Source: Deltaproteobacteria bacterium (GTDB lineage: Bacteria > Myxococcota_A > Polyangia > GCA-2747355). Taken from it: DNA of 64,000 bases. The position numbers and the translations under genes were made by a program. Of this stretch, positions 26,454 to 34,741 are shown piece by piece; within the stretch, counting starts at the first letter, position 1; every line of letters starts with the position of its first letter. The stretch is taken from contig JACKDQ010000009.1 of the NCBI GenBank assembly GCA_020633415.1, forward strand, positions 1 through 64,000. Reading direction: 5' to 3'. The notes beneath the pieces are model-generated. The model saw only the letters and a list, made by a program, of their open reading frames with translations. It was not told where the DNA came from and did no database searches.

Positions 26454-28267
26454 GAACGCTTATCTGCATCGCCCTTGGCTCGCTGATCGCACAGTCATCT
26501 TCGGCCCAGCTCAGCGCGCAGTCGGCGGCGCGCTTCGGTCTGTTCCCCCGTGGTGAGCACGGCCCACTGCGACTGGTTCGTTACGATGTCGACGTGCGCA
26601 TCGACCACCCCGTCGCGGCAACCACGGTGACCCAAGAGTTTCTCAACCCGACGCGGCGCAATCTCGAGGCCTACTACTACTATCCAGTGCCGCCGACAGC
26701 GACCGTCCATGACCTGGTGCTTTGGGTCGCCGGCAAACCGCGCCGAGCACGGATCATGGAGCGCCAAAAGGCACGGGAGATCTATCAACGCATCGTTTCG
26801 CGGCAAAAGGACCCAGCGATCGTCGAGCGGCTGGCCGGCAACCTATTCCGCATCCGAATCTTTCCGGTGCTGGCCAAGAGCATCACGCGGATCCAGCTCC
26901 GTTTCGCTCAACCGGTGGTCGATGCCGAACACCGCTGGCGCAGACTGACGCTGCGTCATCCCAACGAATCGCCGCAAATCTTGCGTTTGAGCGCAACCGT
27001 TAGCGCATCCGGCGGACTACTCGGACCACCGACGCTACGCGGTTTCCCGGGTGAATTCGTCGCCGACACCATCTTTGGACAACGCGGCTACCGACTCGCG
27101 CGCAACGCCGCCCAGCGGGCTTTTTCCCGCGACGTGGTGATCGCCTATGGCGTGCGCGATGCACCACATTTCGCCGGTGCAAAGCACGCGCAGCGCGCAC
27201 TGATCGTTGCCGAGTTGCCCGTCGCCGAAGCGACACAGCACAGTACACAGCGACTGATGTTGCTCGTCGACCGCTCGCGCAGCATGCGCCCGTACCTGAT
27301 GACAGCGCACCGACTGGTCGAGCTGCTGCGCCAGCGTCTAACGCCCGCAGATCGGGTGGCGCTGGTCGAATTTGATCTCTTGCCAGAGCAGTGCCGCTGG
27401 CTAGCGATCGCGGACCGCTCGCTGGACAACCAACTCGAGCGACTGACCGCAACAGCCACTGACAAAGGCCTAGGCACCGCTTTCGTGCCGGTCATCGAGC
27501 AGGCACTGAGCGAGCGGCGGGCTCACGCCGTGCTGATCACCGATGGCGGCGACGACTACCATCGGGTCGACTTGGACCGTGCCCTGCGGCTGATCCACGA
27601 CCGACCTGGCACGCGTTTTTCAGTCGTTCATCTGGGAACAGCGCGCGGCAATGAGCAACGACTGCAGGACATCGCGCGGCTAAGCGGCGGCCATTATCTT
27701 CAGCTCGCGCAGCCGAGCAGCTTGACGATCGCTAAGGTCGAAACGTTGCTTTCCAGCACGTCGCCGGTGCGTGTCTTCGCCGATGGCCAGCCTCTGCAAG
27801 TGATCGCCCGAGGGGCCAAGCAGATCATCGTAACCGGAGCGCTCACCCCTGGTGCAACACTCTCACTGGCCCACGACGCCGAGCTGAACGCGATCGGCCC
27901 AGCGCCGGCCGCAGATCGGGACGTTGCGGGCGTGCCGGCGGTCTACGCATCGGCGGCCATCGATCAACTGATGAACGAGATCAAGCTGTTCGGTGAGACG
28001 CCACGCCTCGTTGACCAAATCGTCGAGCTTTCCCTGGCCCACCGCGTGGTCAGCGACTACACCGCGCTATTGGCGACCGAGAACGATGCCCAATACGAGC
28101 TACCGACCAGTGGCCGACGCTGGCAACGTCGCGCCGCGCCACGTCCCAGCACGGCCAACGGCAGCTATCACGCCACGCCCGAACCGCACGAATGGGCGCT
28201 AATGCTGCTGGCGCTGGCCGCCTTGGTCTACGCGCGAAGATCCGGCTGGTTGGTTTTTCCGCGCTGA
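26447..28267 (+). CDS. VIT + VWA domain protein with PEP-CTERM sorting signal
   Basis: The 606-residue protein has a signal peptide, then a VIT (vault/inter-alpha-trypsin) domain (about residues 30-160) with RLVRYDVDVRIDHPVA and EAYYYYPVPP, and a von Willebrand A domain (about 265-440) with the metal-site motif LLVDRSRSM near 274. The C-terminus ends in PEPHEWALMLLALAALVYAR followed by basic residues, a textbook PEP-CTERM tripartite signal: PEP motif at 578-580, one membrane helix, then an Arg cluster. It is therefore the predicted substrate of the exosortase encoded four genes upstream. A GGAGGA ribosome-binding site precedes the ATG. VIT/VWA proteins bind metal and other proteins; the ligand is unknown. 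The response-regulator gene follows after 16 bases. Confidence 0.9.
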   Translation: MVRTLICIALGSLIAQSSSAQLSAQSAARFGLFPRGEHGPLRLVRYDVDVRIDHPVAATTVTQEFLNPTRRNLEAYYYYPVPPTATVHDLVLWVAGKPRRARIMERQKAREIYQRIVSRQKDPAIVERLAGNLFRIRIFPVLAKSITRIQLRFAQPVVDAEHRWRRLTLRHPNESPQILRLSATVSASGGLLGPPTLRGFPGEFVADTIFGQRGYRLARNAAQRAFSRDVVIAYGVRDAPHFAGAKHAQRALIVAELPVAEATQHSTQRLMLLVDRSRSMRPYLMTAHRLVELLRQRLTPADRVALVEFDLLPEQCRWLAIADRSLDNQLERLTATATDKGLGTAFVPVIEQALSERRAHAVLITDGGDDYHRVDLDRALRLIHDRPGTRFSVVHLGTARGNEQRLQDIARLSGGHYLQLAQPSSLTIAKVETLLSSTSPVRVFADGQPLQVIARGAKQIIVTGALTPGATLSLAHDAELNAIGPAPAADRDVAGVPAVYASAAIDQLMNEIKLFGETPRLVDQIVELSLAHRVVSDYTALLATENDAQYELPTSGRRWQRRAAPRPSTANGSYHATPEPHEWALMLLALAALVYARRSGWLVFPR

Positions 28268-28283
28268 AGCGTATCATTAGAGC

Positions 28284-29000
28284 GTGCCACAGATCCTCGT
28301 CATCGATGACGACCGCCACATCCGCGAAGTCGTCGAGTACTCGCTCTCCCGCGAAGGCTTCGGTGTCAGCTGCGCAAGCGACGGCCGCGAAGGGCTAGCA
28401 CGCGCCCGTGCCGATGATATCGACCTGGTCGTACTCGACATCTTGATGCCAGAAATGGATGGATTCGAAGTCTTCTTCGAGCTGCGAAAGACGCGAAATG
28501 TTCCGGTGATCTTTTTGACCTCCAAGAGCGACGAAGTCGACCGTATCGTCGGATTGGAGATGGGTGCAGACGACTACCTGGCCAAACCGTTCTCGCCCCG
28601 CGAGCTCGTCGCGCGGATCCGCGCGGTGTTACGCCGCCAGAGTCGCAGCGCTCCTGCACCAGCTGCCGCGCCAGCTACGGCAAAGTCGTCGCAGATCACC
28701 GTGGGTCCGCTCTGCCTCGATCCCGATCGGCACGAAGTGACCTGCCACGGGCAAGCGATCCAGCTGACTGCCACCGAATTCGCCCTACTTCACACCTTGC
28801 TGCGACGCCCGGGCCAAGTCCTGAACCGAGCGGTGCTCGTCGATCAGGTCTACAGCATCGGCCACCACATTACCGAGCGAGCGATCGACACCCATATCAA
28901 GCGCATTCGTGGCAAGTTTCGGCCGGTCGATCACGATCCGATCGAGACCGTACATGGCGTGGGCTACAAGGCACGCGTCAACAAGTCCTCTTCGGTCTAA
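28284..29000 (+). CDS. OmpR-family response regulator
   Basis: The 238-residue protein starts at a GTG. It has a receiver domain (about 1-120) with the acidic pocket DDDRH, the phosphorylation site VLDILMPEMDG, and the conserved Thr and Lys positions (FLTSKS and YLAKPFSPREL). The C-terminal winged helix (about 140-235) carries LTATEFALLHTLLRRPGQVLNR and ERAIDTHIKRIRGK. The stop and the histidine kinase start overlap (TAATG), so they form a cognate pair. Being in the exosortase operon, it probably controls that operon or its substrate, as the dedicated regulators of class GN sortase systems are thought to do. Confidence 0.95.
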   Translation: MPQILVIDDDRHIREVVEYSLSREGFGVSCASDGREGLARARADDIDLVVLDILMPEMDGFEVFFELRKTRNVPVIFLTSKSDEVDRIVGLEMGADDYLAKPFSPRELVARIRAVLRRQSRSAPAPAAAPATAKSSQITVGPLCLDPDRHEVTCHGQAIQLTATEFALLHTLLRRPGQVLNRAVLVDQVYSIGHHITERAIDTHIKRIRGKFRPVDHDPIETVHGVGYKARVNKSSSV

Positions 29001-30493
29001 TGCGTCAGCTATTTCGCTGGCTGTACCTGCAGCTGTTCCGCATCCGAACCCGGTTGCTGATGGTCAACGCGATCGCCGTGCTCGTCCCAGTGGTCGGGAT
29101 CGACGGCGCGCGGATGTTTGAGCGCGAGGCGCTCAATGCGCTCGAGCGCGACATGCAGCATCAGGCACAGCTGCTTCGCAGTGTCATCGAAGCCAACGTC
29201 ACGCCCGCGGGCCAGCCGGGGTTTGATGTCCTACGAACGGCGCTAACGCTGGTCGCTCAACGCACGCGCCTGCGAATACGTCTACTCGACGGCAAAGGGA
29301 AGCTGCTCGCTGACTCCCACCAAACCGGTCCTCCCGAAGGCCCGGAACCGGCGGTGCCGAAACTTTGGGGGCGCGATTACGCACCCGCTCGGCGCCATCC
29401 GAATCGCACCGATAGCGGACCACTCGATCAACGACGCGAAATTCGCACCGCGCTCAAGGGCCAGCTGGCGACGGCCACCCGAGTCCACCAACGCATCCAG
29501 CGAACCTACCTGTTCGTCGCCCTGCCGGTCATGCTCAAGCGCCGGGTGGCTGGGGTAGTCTACGTGACCCGCTCAACGGTGCCGGTACTGCAGGCCCTTT
29601 ACCGGCTGCGCACCAAGCTGTTCTTGTTGTTGGCGATCGCGCTTTCCTCAACCGGGCTGCTGACCTTGCTCTTTGCGGCGACGATCTCGCGCCCGCTCAA
29701 GCGCCTGACCGACGCGGCAAAGCGCCTGGCGGCCGGCGATCGAAACGTCAGTCTGCGACTCAATCGGCGCGACCGAATCGGCGAACTCGCCCGCGCGGTC
29801 GACGCGCTGGTCAGCCAACTCGATCAACGCGCGACCTATATCGCGCAGTTCGCTGCAAACATCTCTCACGAATTCAAGACGCCGTTGACGGCGATCCGCG
29901 GCGCCGCGGAGCTGCTCGTCGATGGCGCCGACGACGATCCCAACGCGCGCACGCGTTTTTTGAACAACATCCTCGCCGATGTTGAACGCCTCGACCGCCT
30001 GGTTTCGCGTCTGCTCGAGCTGTCGCGAATCGAGACCACCCTCGAACATCGCGAGCTTTTCGATCTCGCCGCAGCGGTCGATGAGGTCGTCGCGGGTTTT
30101 GCGATGCGGCACCCGATCGATACCCGAGGCGTGCTGCGACCGCTGCCCCTCCACGGACATCGCGCCCATCTACAAGCGGCACTGCAAGCGCTTGTCGAAA
30201 ATGCCGTCGCTCACAGCCCAACCGAGCAACCGATCGAGATCTCGCTAACGCGCAGTCAGAGCCAGGCAGTCTTGAGCGTCCGCGACCACGGTCTCGGCGT
30301 CAGCGAGGGCAATCGCGGAAAGATCTTCGAGCGCTTTTTCACCACGCGATCCGAAGCGGGCGGCACTGGCCTCGGGCTATCGCTGGTCAAGACCGTGGTC
30401 GAGGCGCACGGCGGACGCGTTGAACTCGACAGCACGCCCGGCAAGGGCGCGACATTTACTTGCCAGCTGCCGCTGCCCCCCCGCGAGACCTAA
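29000..30493 (+). CDS. Membrane sensor histidine kinase
   Basis: The 497-residue kinase has a first membrane segment (about 15-35), a periplasmic sensor of about 165 residues, a second segment (about 205-230), a HAMP linker (SRPLKRLTDAAKRLAAGD), a dimerisation domain with the phosphorylated His in NISHEFKTPLTAIRG, and an ATPase domain with G boxes ending GTGLGLSLVKTVVEAHGGR. All catalytic boxes are present. It partners the preceding response regulator (TAATG overlap). The periplasmic sensor has no family I recognise; it might read the sorted VIT/VWA protein or envelope status. The 3' end overlaps the convergent Pro-rich protein gene by 38 bases. Confidence 0.95.
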   Translation: MRQLFRWLYLQLFRIRTRLLMVNAIAVLVPVVGIDGARMFEREALNALERDMQHQAQLLRSVIEANVTPAGQPGFDVLRTALTLVAQRTRLRIRLLDGKGKLLADSHQTGPPEGPEPAVPKLWGRDYAPARRHPNRTDSGPLDQRREIRTALKGQLATATRVHQRIQRTYLFVALPVMLKRRVAGVVYVTRSTVPVLQALYRLRTKLFLLLAIALSSTGLLTLLFAATISRPLKRLTDAAKRLAAGDRNVSLRLNRRDRIGELARAVDALVSQLDQRATYIAQFAANISHEFKTPLTAIRGAAELLVDGADDDPNARTRFLNNILADVERLDRLVSRLLELSRIETTLEHRELFDLAAAVDEVVAGFAMRHPIDTRGVLRPLPLHGHRAHLQAALQALVENAVAHSPTEQPIEISLTRSQSQAVLSVRDHGLGVSEGNRGKIFERFFTTRSEAGGTGLGLSLVKTVVEAHGGRVELDSTPGKGATFTCQLPLPPRET

Positions 30494-30959
30494 AGAAACG
30501 ACAGTGCAGCGAAAAGTCACCACCCGGTCGTCGTGACCAATGGCAGGTATAGAGCCGCTCGCGCGCGGGAATCGCTTTGGCGTTGGCCCGCGCGCGCTGG
30601 GGCACGACGACGACAGGAGCCGGCGCGCTACTCGGATAGGGCAGCGGATGCTCGACGCGTTTGGGTAGCTCAACAACAGGGGTCGGCGCGCTACTCGGGA
30701 AGGGCAACGGATGCTCGACGCGTGTCGGCGGACGGGCAAAGTCATCATCGAGGTCGGCCGCACGGGGCGCGATCGGTGGCGGAATGTCCCGCTCGCTGAG
30801 CGGTGGTGGCATCTCGTGCTCGCCGATCGGTGCGGGAATGTCCCGCTCAGCGAGGGGCGGGCTAATTTCGTCTTGACCGTACGCGGCCGGATGCGATCGC
30901 GCGCTCAGCGAAAGCCCGATCAGCATCGTGCCGACTGTTAGCAATGCAGAGCGTTTCAC
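30456..30959 (-). CDS. Secreted proline-rich repeat protein
   Basis: This 167-residue protein has a signal peptide (basic KRS, a hydrophobic core, then ARSHPAAYG). A low-complexity Pro/Ala/Glu-rich middle follows with two kinds of short repeat: 'PPLAERDIPAPIGE' / 'PPLSERDIPPPI', and RVEHPLPFPSSAPTPVV / RVEHPLPYPSSAPAPVV (period 21). A short basic C-terminus has two cysteines (YTCHW, LHCRF). No known domain. The ribosome-binding site region reads AGGAGCTC just before the ATG. It is convergent with the histidine kinase and overlaps its last 38 bases. The low complexity leaves some doubt, but signal peptide, ribosome-binding site and codon pattern favour a real gene. Confidence 0.65.
   Translation of the reverse strand: MKRSALLTVGTMLIGLSLSARSHPAAYGQDEISPPLAERDIPAPIGEHEMPPPLSERDIPPPIAPRAADLDDDFARPPTRVEHPLPFPSSAPTPVVELPKRVEHPLPYPSSAPAPVVVVPQRARANAKAIPARERLYTCHWSRRPGGDFSLHCRFFRSRGGAAAAGK
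30613..30723. repeat. 63-bp-period imperfect direct repeat in the Pro-rich gene
   Basis: Two near-identical blocks of about 48 bases (30613-30660 and 30676-30723) share the core GGCGCGCTACTCGG and the end GGATGCTCGACGCGT. They encode the two RVEHPLP...PVV units of the Pro-rich protein and keep the reading frame (21 codons). Confidence 0.85.
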
Positions 30960-31056
30960 GGGAGCTCCTCTCGTTGGTCACCAACAGAATAAGCAAGCGG
31001 CATTCCAAAGCTAGCTGCTCAGAAATCATGCACCTTTTTTGCGCACGGTCGCCGGT

Positions 31057-31077
31057 CGTTAACGACGCGGCGTTAAC
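31057..31077. promoter_or_regulatory. Two CGTTAAC sites, 14 bp apart, between divergent genes
   Basis: CGTTAAC occurs at 31057-31063 and 31071-31077, between the Pro-rich gene (minus) and the outer-membrane protein gene (plus). Each contains the palindrome GTTAAC. The location suits an operator. No protein is known to bind it, and chance is not excluded. Confidence 0.3.
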
Positions 31078-31168
31078 CGATGGTCACAAACATGACGCGA
31101 ATCACAGTTCTCGACCGTGCTAGGTCGGTTGGCGGAGTTCCAATTGACAGTGCGCGCCGTCAGACAGG

Positions 31169-32137
31169 ATGATGCGCGCGCTGATGACAAACGATCACAC
31201 CACCGCCGACCGCCGGACCAGCGCCGCAGCAAAACTGACACTGCCAGTGGTTTTGCTGCTATTCGGCCTCTCGAACAACGCCGCCGGGATGGGGCCCAAA
31301 CCGATCACCGCCCGGCATCGCGTGCTGTTCAACAACCTGACAGCGATTCAATGGAACCCGCTGGGCATCCAGACCCAAGCCAAGCTGGGTTATCGATATC
31401 GGTTGTTCGACAGCGACTCGATCCTCTTCAAGAACGCCTTCTTCGGGGTAGGTGCGCTGGCGCTGATCAACCCGGCATTCGCCCGATTGGGCGCCGACGT
31501 CGAGTTCGAGCCGATCGCCGTGTTAAAGCTTCGCGTCGCTTATGAACAGCGGCTCTACTTCGGCACCGCGCGAATGCTGCAGTCTTTTCAGAGCCCCTAC
31601 GACGAGTACGACGAAGACACGATCAAAGCCCGTTCAAAAGCGGACCTAAACTACATTACCCAGGGCACACAGTTGACCTTGCAGGCCGAACTGAAGGCGA
31701 AGGCCGGGCCGATCGTCTTGCTCAACCAAACGCGGATGATCTACTTCGATCTGGGCCTAAAGAATAACGACAAGGTCTTCTACGTCAACCTACTCGACAC
31801 GGTGACGCCCGACGAAGGGTGGGTGCTGGTCAACGATGGTCACCTCTTTTATCAGACCAACTTTGGCTTGATGGTCGGCCTACGTCACACGCTGGTCAAT
31901 CCGTTCTATCGCGACCTGCTAGATCAGCGTGGCAACCCCAACGGCCCAAATCATCGTCTCGGTCCGATGGCGGTGTACACCTTCAAGACCAACAGTGAAA
32001 CGTTTCAGAACCCAACGCTGATCTTCATGCTCAACTGGTGGATCAACAATCGCTATCGCAACGGTCAGAAGATCAATAGCGCCATTCCTTATGGCGTCCT
32101 CGCGTTTGTCTTCTTCGGCGATTTGTGGACCAAGTAG
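31169..32137 (+). CDS. Outer-membrane beta-barrel-like protein
   Basis: This protein of about 322 residues has an N-terminal hydrophobic segment (LTLPVVLLLFGLSNNAAG), after which the sequence is rich in aromatic and amphipathic strands (LGYRYRLFDSDSILFKN, RVAYEQRLYFG, AGPIVLLNQTRMIYFDL, FGLMVGLRHTLV). This fits a barrel of 12 or more strands. Phrases such as PKPITARHRVLFNNLTAIQWNP and LGPMAVYTFK look like a conserved family, but I cannot name it. Three in-frame ATGs lie close together (31169, 31172, 31184); the first follows a weak CAGG. It precedes a YqaA/DedA-like membrane protein and a periplasmic SRPBCC protein on the same strand, perhaps one transcription unit. Confidence 0.75.
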   Translation: MMRALMTNDHTTADRRTSAAAKLTLPVVLLLFGLSNNAAGMGPKPITARHRVLFNNLTAIQWNPLGIQTQAKLGYRYRLFDSDSILFKNAFFGVGALALINPAFARLGADVEFEPIAVLKLRVAYEQRLYFGTARMLQSFQSPYDEYDEDTIKARSKADLNYITQGTQLTLQAELKAKAGPIVLLNQTRMIYFDLGLKNNDKVFYVNLLDTVTPDEGWVLVNDGHLFYQTNFGLMVGLRHTLVNPFYRDLLDQRGNPNGPNHRLGPMAVYTFKTNSETFQNPTLIFMLNWWINNRYRNGQKINSAIPYGVLAFVFFGDLWTK

Positions 32138-32223
32138 CCGGCTAACCGTCGGCAAACGTTGCAGAGTCATCGACCGGCCGCCTGCTGGTGTAAAATGCCT
32201 GGTGGCGATCAAGGGAGCCCTGT

Positions 32224-32847
32224 TTGGCATTTCTGCTGCTCATCGCGATCGGCTTTGCCGGCGGCATCGTCTGGATCTTTAACGTTGAAACCGCTGCGGC
32301 AGCCTATGGCGCCACGAGTGGTTGGCATCCGATCGTCGTCGGCCTCGGCTGTGCTCTCGGCCAGGCCAGCGCCTATACCGCGCTGTTCTTCTCCGGCGAA
32401 TTCATTGGCCAACGCTGGGGCTGGGCACGGAAACAGATCGTGCGCACCCGGGAAAAGTACGGCGAGCGGCTGGAGACGGGCTTTCTCTGGTTTACCGCGC
32501 CGGCAGCGCTGATCGGATTGCCGCCGATGACGGGCATGGCTGCAGTCGCCGGTGGTTTTCATGTCCGCCTGCTGCCGATGCTGGCGATCGCATTTTCACT
32601 ACGCTGGGTGCGCTTCACGATCATCGCCTGGGCCGGGCCGCAGCTCTTGCTCTGGGTCAAATCATTGTTGTCTTGGCTGCGTAGTCACAGCTATGCAGCG
32701 CTGGCGCCGATCCCGTTGTTTGTCGCGATCATCGTCTACACCTACTATCGGCGACGCTTGAGACGTAAGCTGCACGAGCGCGCCCAAGAACACGCACAAG
32801 GACCGGCCGTCGCCGAGACCCCCGCTACTGAGGACCAAGCACCATGA
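32224..32847 (+). CDS. YqaA/DedA-like integral membrane protein
   Basis: The 207-residue protein starts at a TTG with GGGAG 7 bases upstream. It has four to five hydrophobic segments and the phrase LIGLPPMTGMAAVAGGFHVR, resembling the re-entrant loop of the VTT/SNARE-associated (DedA) superfamily, particularly the small YqaA type. The C-terminus is a charged tail rich in Arg then Glu/Pro. DedA-type proteins are linked to lipid flipping and membrane homeostasis; the assignment to that superfamily here is by motif only. Its stop overlaps the SRPBCC gene start (ATGA), implying a joint function. Confidence 0.6.
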   Translation: MAFLLLIAIGFAGGIVWIFNVETAAAAYGATSGWHPIVVGLGCALGQASAYTALFFSGEFIGQRWGWARKQIVRTREKYGERLETGFLWFTAPAALIGLPPMTGMAAVAGGFHVRLLPMLAIAFSLRWVRFTIIAWAGPQLLLWVKSLLSWLRSHSYAALAPIPLFVAIIVYTYYRRRLRRKLHERAQEHAQGPAVAETPATEDQAP

Positions 32848-33440
32848 TCAAGTATCTAGCAACTTGTTGCGCACTGATCGCGCTGATACTGGCGTCGCAA
32901 ACCGCGCGCGCCGAGAGCTTTGAACAGCGCTTGGAAAAGGGCGACGTGATCGTCTACACCGAGCCGGTTAAGGGTGCCGACCAGCCGGCCGTTGTCGTCA
33001 AAGCGTTGATCAACGCACCGCCTGAGAAGATCTGGCCGATCGTTTCCAACTGCGACGACTACGAAAAGACGATGGTCCGCGTGCCCTACGCCGAACGCCT
33101 GGCCTACAAGGACTTGGGCAATGGGCGCGCTGAAGGTGTTTGCCGGGTGAAGATCGACATGCCCTTCCCCTACTCCGACATCACAGGCGACACCAAGTTC
33201 GTGCACAAGATCGGCAACGGAAAGTGGTTACGCACATGGACGTTGCTCAAAGGCGAATACAAGTACAACCGCGGCATGTGGTACCTGCACTATTATAAAG
33301 GCGACAAGAAACGCACGATGGTTGTCTACCGCGCGCTGGCGATCCCCAAAGCATGGATTCCGAACTGGGTGCGCAAGATGGCTCAGAAGAAATCCTTGCC
33401 GGACATGATCCGCAAGATCCGCAAGCTCGTCGGAGCCTAG
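32844..33440 (+). CDS. Periplasmic SRPBCC (START-like) protein
   Basis: The 198-residue protein has a signal peptide ending near ARAES. The mature part has the helix-grip pattern of SRPBCC proteins: AVVVKALINAPPEKIWPIVSNCDDYEKTM, then curved strands (GVCRVKIDMPFPYSDI, WLRTWTLLKGEYKYN, KRTMVVYRALAIP) and a long C-terminal helix ending KSLPDMIRKIRKLVG. Such proteins form a hydrophobic cavity for lipids or aromatic ligands. It is translationally coupled (ATGA) to the upstream membrane protein, so lipid transfer between membrane and periplasm is a reasonable guess, not demonstrated. Confidence 0.8.
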   Translation: MIKYLATCCALIALILASQTARAESFEQRLEKGDVIVYTEPVKGADQPAVVVKALINAPPEKIWPIVSNCDDYEKTMVRVPYAERLAYKDLGNGRAEGVCRVKIDMPFPYSDITGDTKFVHKIGNGKWLRTWTLLKGEYKYNRGMWYLHYYKGDKKRTMVVYRALAIPKAWIPNWVRKMAQKKSLPDMIRKIRKLVGA

Positions 33441-33656
33441 CGTTACGCAGCTAGCCGGGCCAACCTCGCCGGCCAATTCTCAGCGCAAGCCACGGCAGAA
33501 ACACAGCAAAACCGCACCAGCCCGGCACCACGGCGCGAAGGATGTCGATGTGTGTCGATCGCGGCGCGTGCGCACAAAGCCTCACATCTACCTGAAATCA
33601 AAGCAAAAAACAAAGAGACTGCTACACTAAACCATCGTCGCGCTTAGGAGCTGCCA

Positions 33657-34730
33657 ATGCTGGCTTGGTCGGGTCGCTGGGGTCGTCTCGCTGGGTTGCT
33701 CGTGCTGCTGGTGCAGATCGGCTGCTCGGGCGATGTGACGCCAACCTTTATCGGCGTGTCCACCGACGGCGGCGTGTCCAGCGACGCTGGCGTTACGCTC
33801 GACCGCGGCCTGCTGCTCAACGATGGTCCACCATCATTCGGCGATGGTCCACCGTGTGCGCAAGTCGAAGGTGAAGCCACCGCCCAGGGCGGCGGCGTGG
33901 ACATCATCTGGTTCATCGACACATCGGGCAGCATGGCGGTGGAGACCGCCTGGGTGCGGACCAACCTCAACGCCTTTGCCGCTTTTATCGGCAAACAGAA
34001 CATCGATTACCGGGTCGTCCTGATCGCCGACAAGTCGGTCTGTGTCCCCGAGCCGCTAGCCGGTCCCAACTGCGCCGACGGACCGCGCTTTAAGCACGTC
34101 AAGCAAACGGTCGGCAGTCGTGACGGCCTGCAGAAGCTGATCAGCACCTATCCTCTGTACCAGGCCTTCCTGGGCCCGACGGCCTCGAAAAATTTCATCG
34201 CAGTCACCGATGATGAAAGCTCGATCACCGCGGCGACGTTCAAGACGCAACTCGCCGCACTGACCAATCCTGGATTTGCCGACGGCTTCACGTTTCACAG
34301 CATTGTCGCCTACGGTAACGTCGCGATTAAAGGCTGCAACACCGGGGCGCGGATCGGCCAGGCCTATCTCGACTTGACCGCCGAGACCAAAGGCGAAAAA
34401 TTTCAGGTCTGCCTCCAGGATTGGACATCGCTATTTCCAACACTCGCCAACAGCGTCGCAGCGACGGCGACCCTGCCCTGCGAATACAAGATACCGGTCC
34501 CCGAAAGTCGCAAGATCAACTACGGCGACATTCGCGTCAAACACACGCGAGGAAGCACAACCGTCGAAATTCCCAAGCTTGCGAACGAGGCCGCCTGCAG
34601 CGGCAGCGACGGTTGGTTCTTCGACAATGACGCTGCGCCGACAGCCGTGCGGCTCTGCCCGTTGTCGTGCGGCACGATCGCCGGCGCCAAGGTGACGATC
34701 GACTTTGGCTGCTTGTTCCAGGTCAAGTAG
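33657..34730 (+). CDS. VWA-domain lipoprotein
   Basis: The 357-residue protein has a signal peptide with lipobox-like QIGC (Cys23) and an Asp/Gly/Ser-rich linker of about 45 residues. A von Willebrand A domain follows (about 80-270), with DIIWFIDTSGSMAVETAW as the metal-ion site, then a Cys-containing beta-rich C-terminal region (SDGWFFDNDAAPTAVRLCPLSC). TAGGAG lies just before the ATG. This pattern (lipobox, acidic linker, VWA, paired cysteines) is common among surface lipoproteins of myxobacteria-like genomes. Its ligand is unknown. It is transcribed alone and convergent with the next gene, with 11 bases between stops. Confidence 0.85.
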   Translation: MLAWSGRWGRLAGLLVLLVQIGCSGDVTPTFIGVSTDGGVSSDAGVTLDRGLLLNDGPPSFGDGPPCAQVEGEATAQGGGVDIIWFIDTSGSMAVETAWVRTNLNAFAAFIGKQNIDYRVVLIADKSVCVPEPLAGPNCADGPRFKHVKQTVGSRDGLQKLISTYPLYQAFLGPTASKNFIAVTDDESSITAATFKTQLAALTNPGFADGFTFHSIVAYGNVAIKGCNTGARIGQAYLDLTAETKGEKFQVCLQDWTSLFPTLANSVAATATLPCEYKIPVPESRKINYGDIRVKHTRGSTTVEIPKLANEAACSGSDGWFFDNDAAPTAVRLCPLSCGTIAGAKVTIDFGCLFQVK

Positions 34731-34741
34731 CCACCAACCGA

